Positions 5,181-5,817 of a DNA stretch of 5,817 nucleotides are shown piece by piece. Under the pieces are notes generated by a model, which saw only the letters and a list, made by a program, of their open reading frames with translations, was not told where the DNA came from and ran no database searches. The stretch comes from Desulfovibrionaceae bacterium (GTDB taxonomy: Bacteria > Desulfobacterota > Desulfovibrionia > Desulfovibrionales > Desulfovibrionaceae), in assembly GCA_017613475.1 (NCBI GenBank), contig JAGADT010000063.1, forward strand, positions 1 to 5,817, given 5' to 3'. A program made the position numbers and the translations under genes. The first letter of the stretch is position 1, and each line of letters opens with the position of its first letter.

Positions 5181-5817
5181 GCCTTGCCCGCCGCTGAATG
5201 CCCGCCAAGCTGCGTTCCAACCCCCTGGTCCGTGAGCAGTTCAAGCAGAAGGCAGTTTTCCACCCGGCCATCCAAAACTGTTGCGCGGCCAGCCCCGCCG
5301 GCAAGCGCATCCAGGCAGCAGTTGATCTTGGGAATCATCCCACCGGAAATGGTGCCATCGGCAATCAGGCGGGCGGCATCATCCGCCGTAAGCGTGCGGA
5401 TCAGCTTCTTTTCCGCATCCAGCACGCCGGGAACATCCGTCAGCAAAAGAAAACGGCAGGCTTTCAGCGCGGCGGCAACCGCGCCTGCGGCATCATCCGC
5501 ATTGATATTATAGGTATGCCCCTCCGCATCCACTCCCACGGGGGCGATAACAGGAACAAAGCCATCGCGGATAAGCGTGCGCAGGAGGGAGGTTTCCACA
5601 TGCACAACCTCGCCCACGTTGCCAATATCTATAATTTCAGGCGGAAGATTCTCACGGTTGATCACAAGCCCTTTGCGGCGCGCTTTCAACAGCGTGCCAT
5701 CCTTGCCTGAAAGCCCGACGGCCTTCCCCCCAGCCTGGTTGATCTGGTTCACAATATCTTTGTTTACAGAGCCGACAAGCACCATTTCCACCACGTCCAT
5801 GGTGGCGTCGTCGGTGA
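5177..5817 (-). CDS. argB: Acetylglutamate kinase, C-terminal part (runs off the window)
   Basis: ArgB phosphorylates N-acetyl-L-glutamate with ATP, the second step of arginine biosynthesis, in the cytoplasm. The visible 213 codons cover about the last 70 percent of the family; the N-terminal nucleotide- and substrate-binding part lies beyond 5817. The frame stays open to the window edge, giving TDDAT before MDVVEMVLVG, so the Met at 5800 is internal, not the start. Signature segments are GSVNKDIVNQIN, GLSGKDG, the NINADDAAGAVA stretch, LLTDVPGVLD and ISGGMIPKI, where the conserved Lys should contact the phosphates. The C-terminal GRVENCLLLELLTDQGVGT matches the family end. The TGA stop at 5179-5177 overlaps a candidate promoter for ileS. 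N-terminal residues that would show arginine feedback sensitivity are not visible. Confidence 0.96.
   Translation of the reverse strand, partial: TDDATMDVVEMVLVGSVNKDIVNQINQAGGKAVGLSGKDGTLLKARRKGLVINRENLPPEIIDIGNVGEVVHVETSLLRTLIRDGFVPVIAPVGVDAEGHTYNINADDAAGAVAAALKACRFLLLTDVPGVLDAEKKLIRTLTADDAARLIADGTISGGMIPKINCCLDALAGGAGRATVLDGRVENCLLLELLTDQGVGTQLGGHSAAGKA

Overview
The window is an ordinary stretch of bacterial chromosome with every gene on the minus strand, so it reads from high to low coordinates. Base composition is moderately GC-rich. The order argB - ileS - lspA - small PLDc_N membrane protein - lipoprotein-type CpoB/YbgF - tRNA-Leu, with alanine-rich Gram-negative envelope proteins, suggests a Gram-negative proteobacterium. 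I think a Desulfovibrio-like deltaproteobacterium is most likely, but that assignment is inference from gene order and protein style, not proof.

Layout in transcription order. At the right edge (5817-5177) is the C-terminal two thirds of ArgB, the arginine-pathway acetylglutamate kinase. A 247-base gap follows (5176-4930). It holds a plausible sigma70 promoter whose -35 overlaps the argB stop codon, then several small hairpins that could form a leader of about 215 bases. IleS (4929-2080) is complete and well conserved, with its class I signature motifs and three cysteine-based zinc sites. After a 130-base gap containing a perfect 9-bp hairpin comes LspA, signal peptidase II (1949-1428). Its stop overlaps the start of a 68-residue two-helix PLDc_N-type membrane protein (1431-1225), and 20 bases later a CpoB/YbgF-like coiled-coil and TPR lipoprotein begins (1204-344). 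A good intrinsic terminator starts right after the cpoB stop. A near-consensus promoter then drives a tRNA-Leu(CAA) (262-178), which is followed by its own terminator-like hairpin. At the left edge only the first five codons of another minus-strand gene are present (16-1), behind a strong Shine-Dalgarno and a tandem 10-bp repeat.

How the genes fit together: ileS-lspA is a classical bacterial pairing. LspA cleaves lipoprotein signal peptides, and the last gene of the same run encodes a protein with a clear lipobox, so enzyme and one substrate are probably co-transcribed. CpoB-family proteins link outer-membrane constriction (Tol-Pal) with peptidoglycan synthesis at division. I see no mobile element, CRISPR array, phage gene or defence system. 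The more interesting items are regulatory: the ileS leader, the ileS-lspA hairpin, the compact terminator/promoter/tRNA/terminator block and the repeats in front of the left-edge gene.
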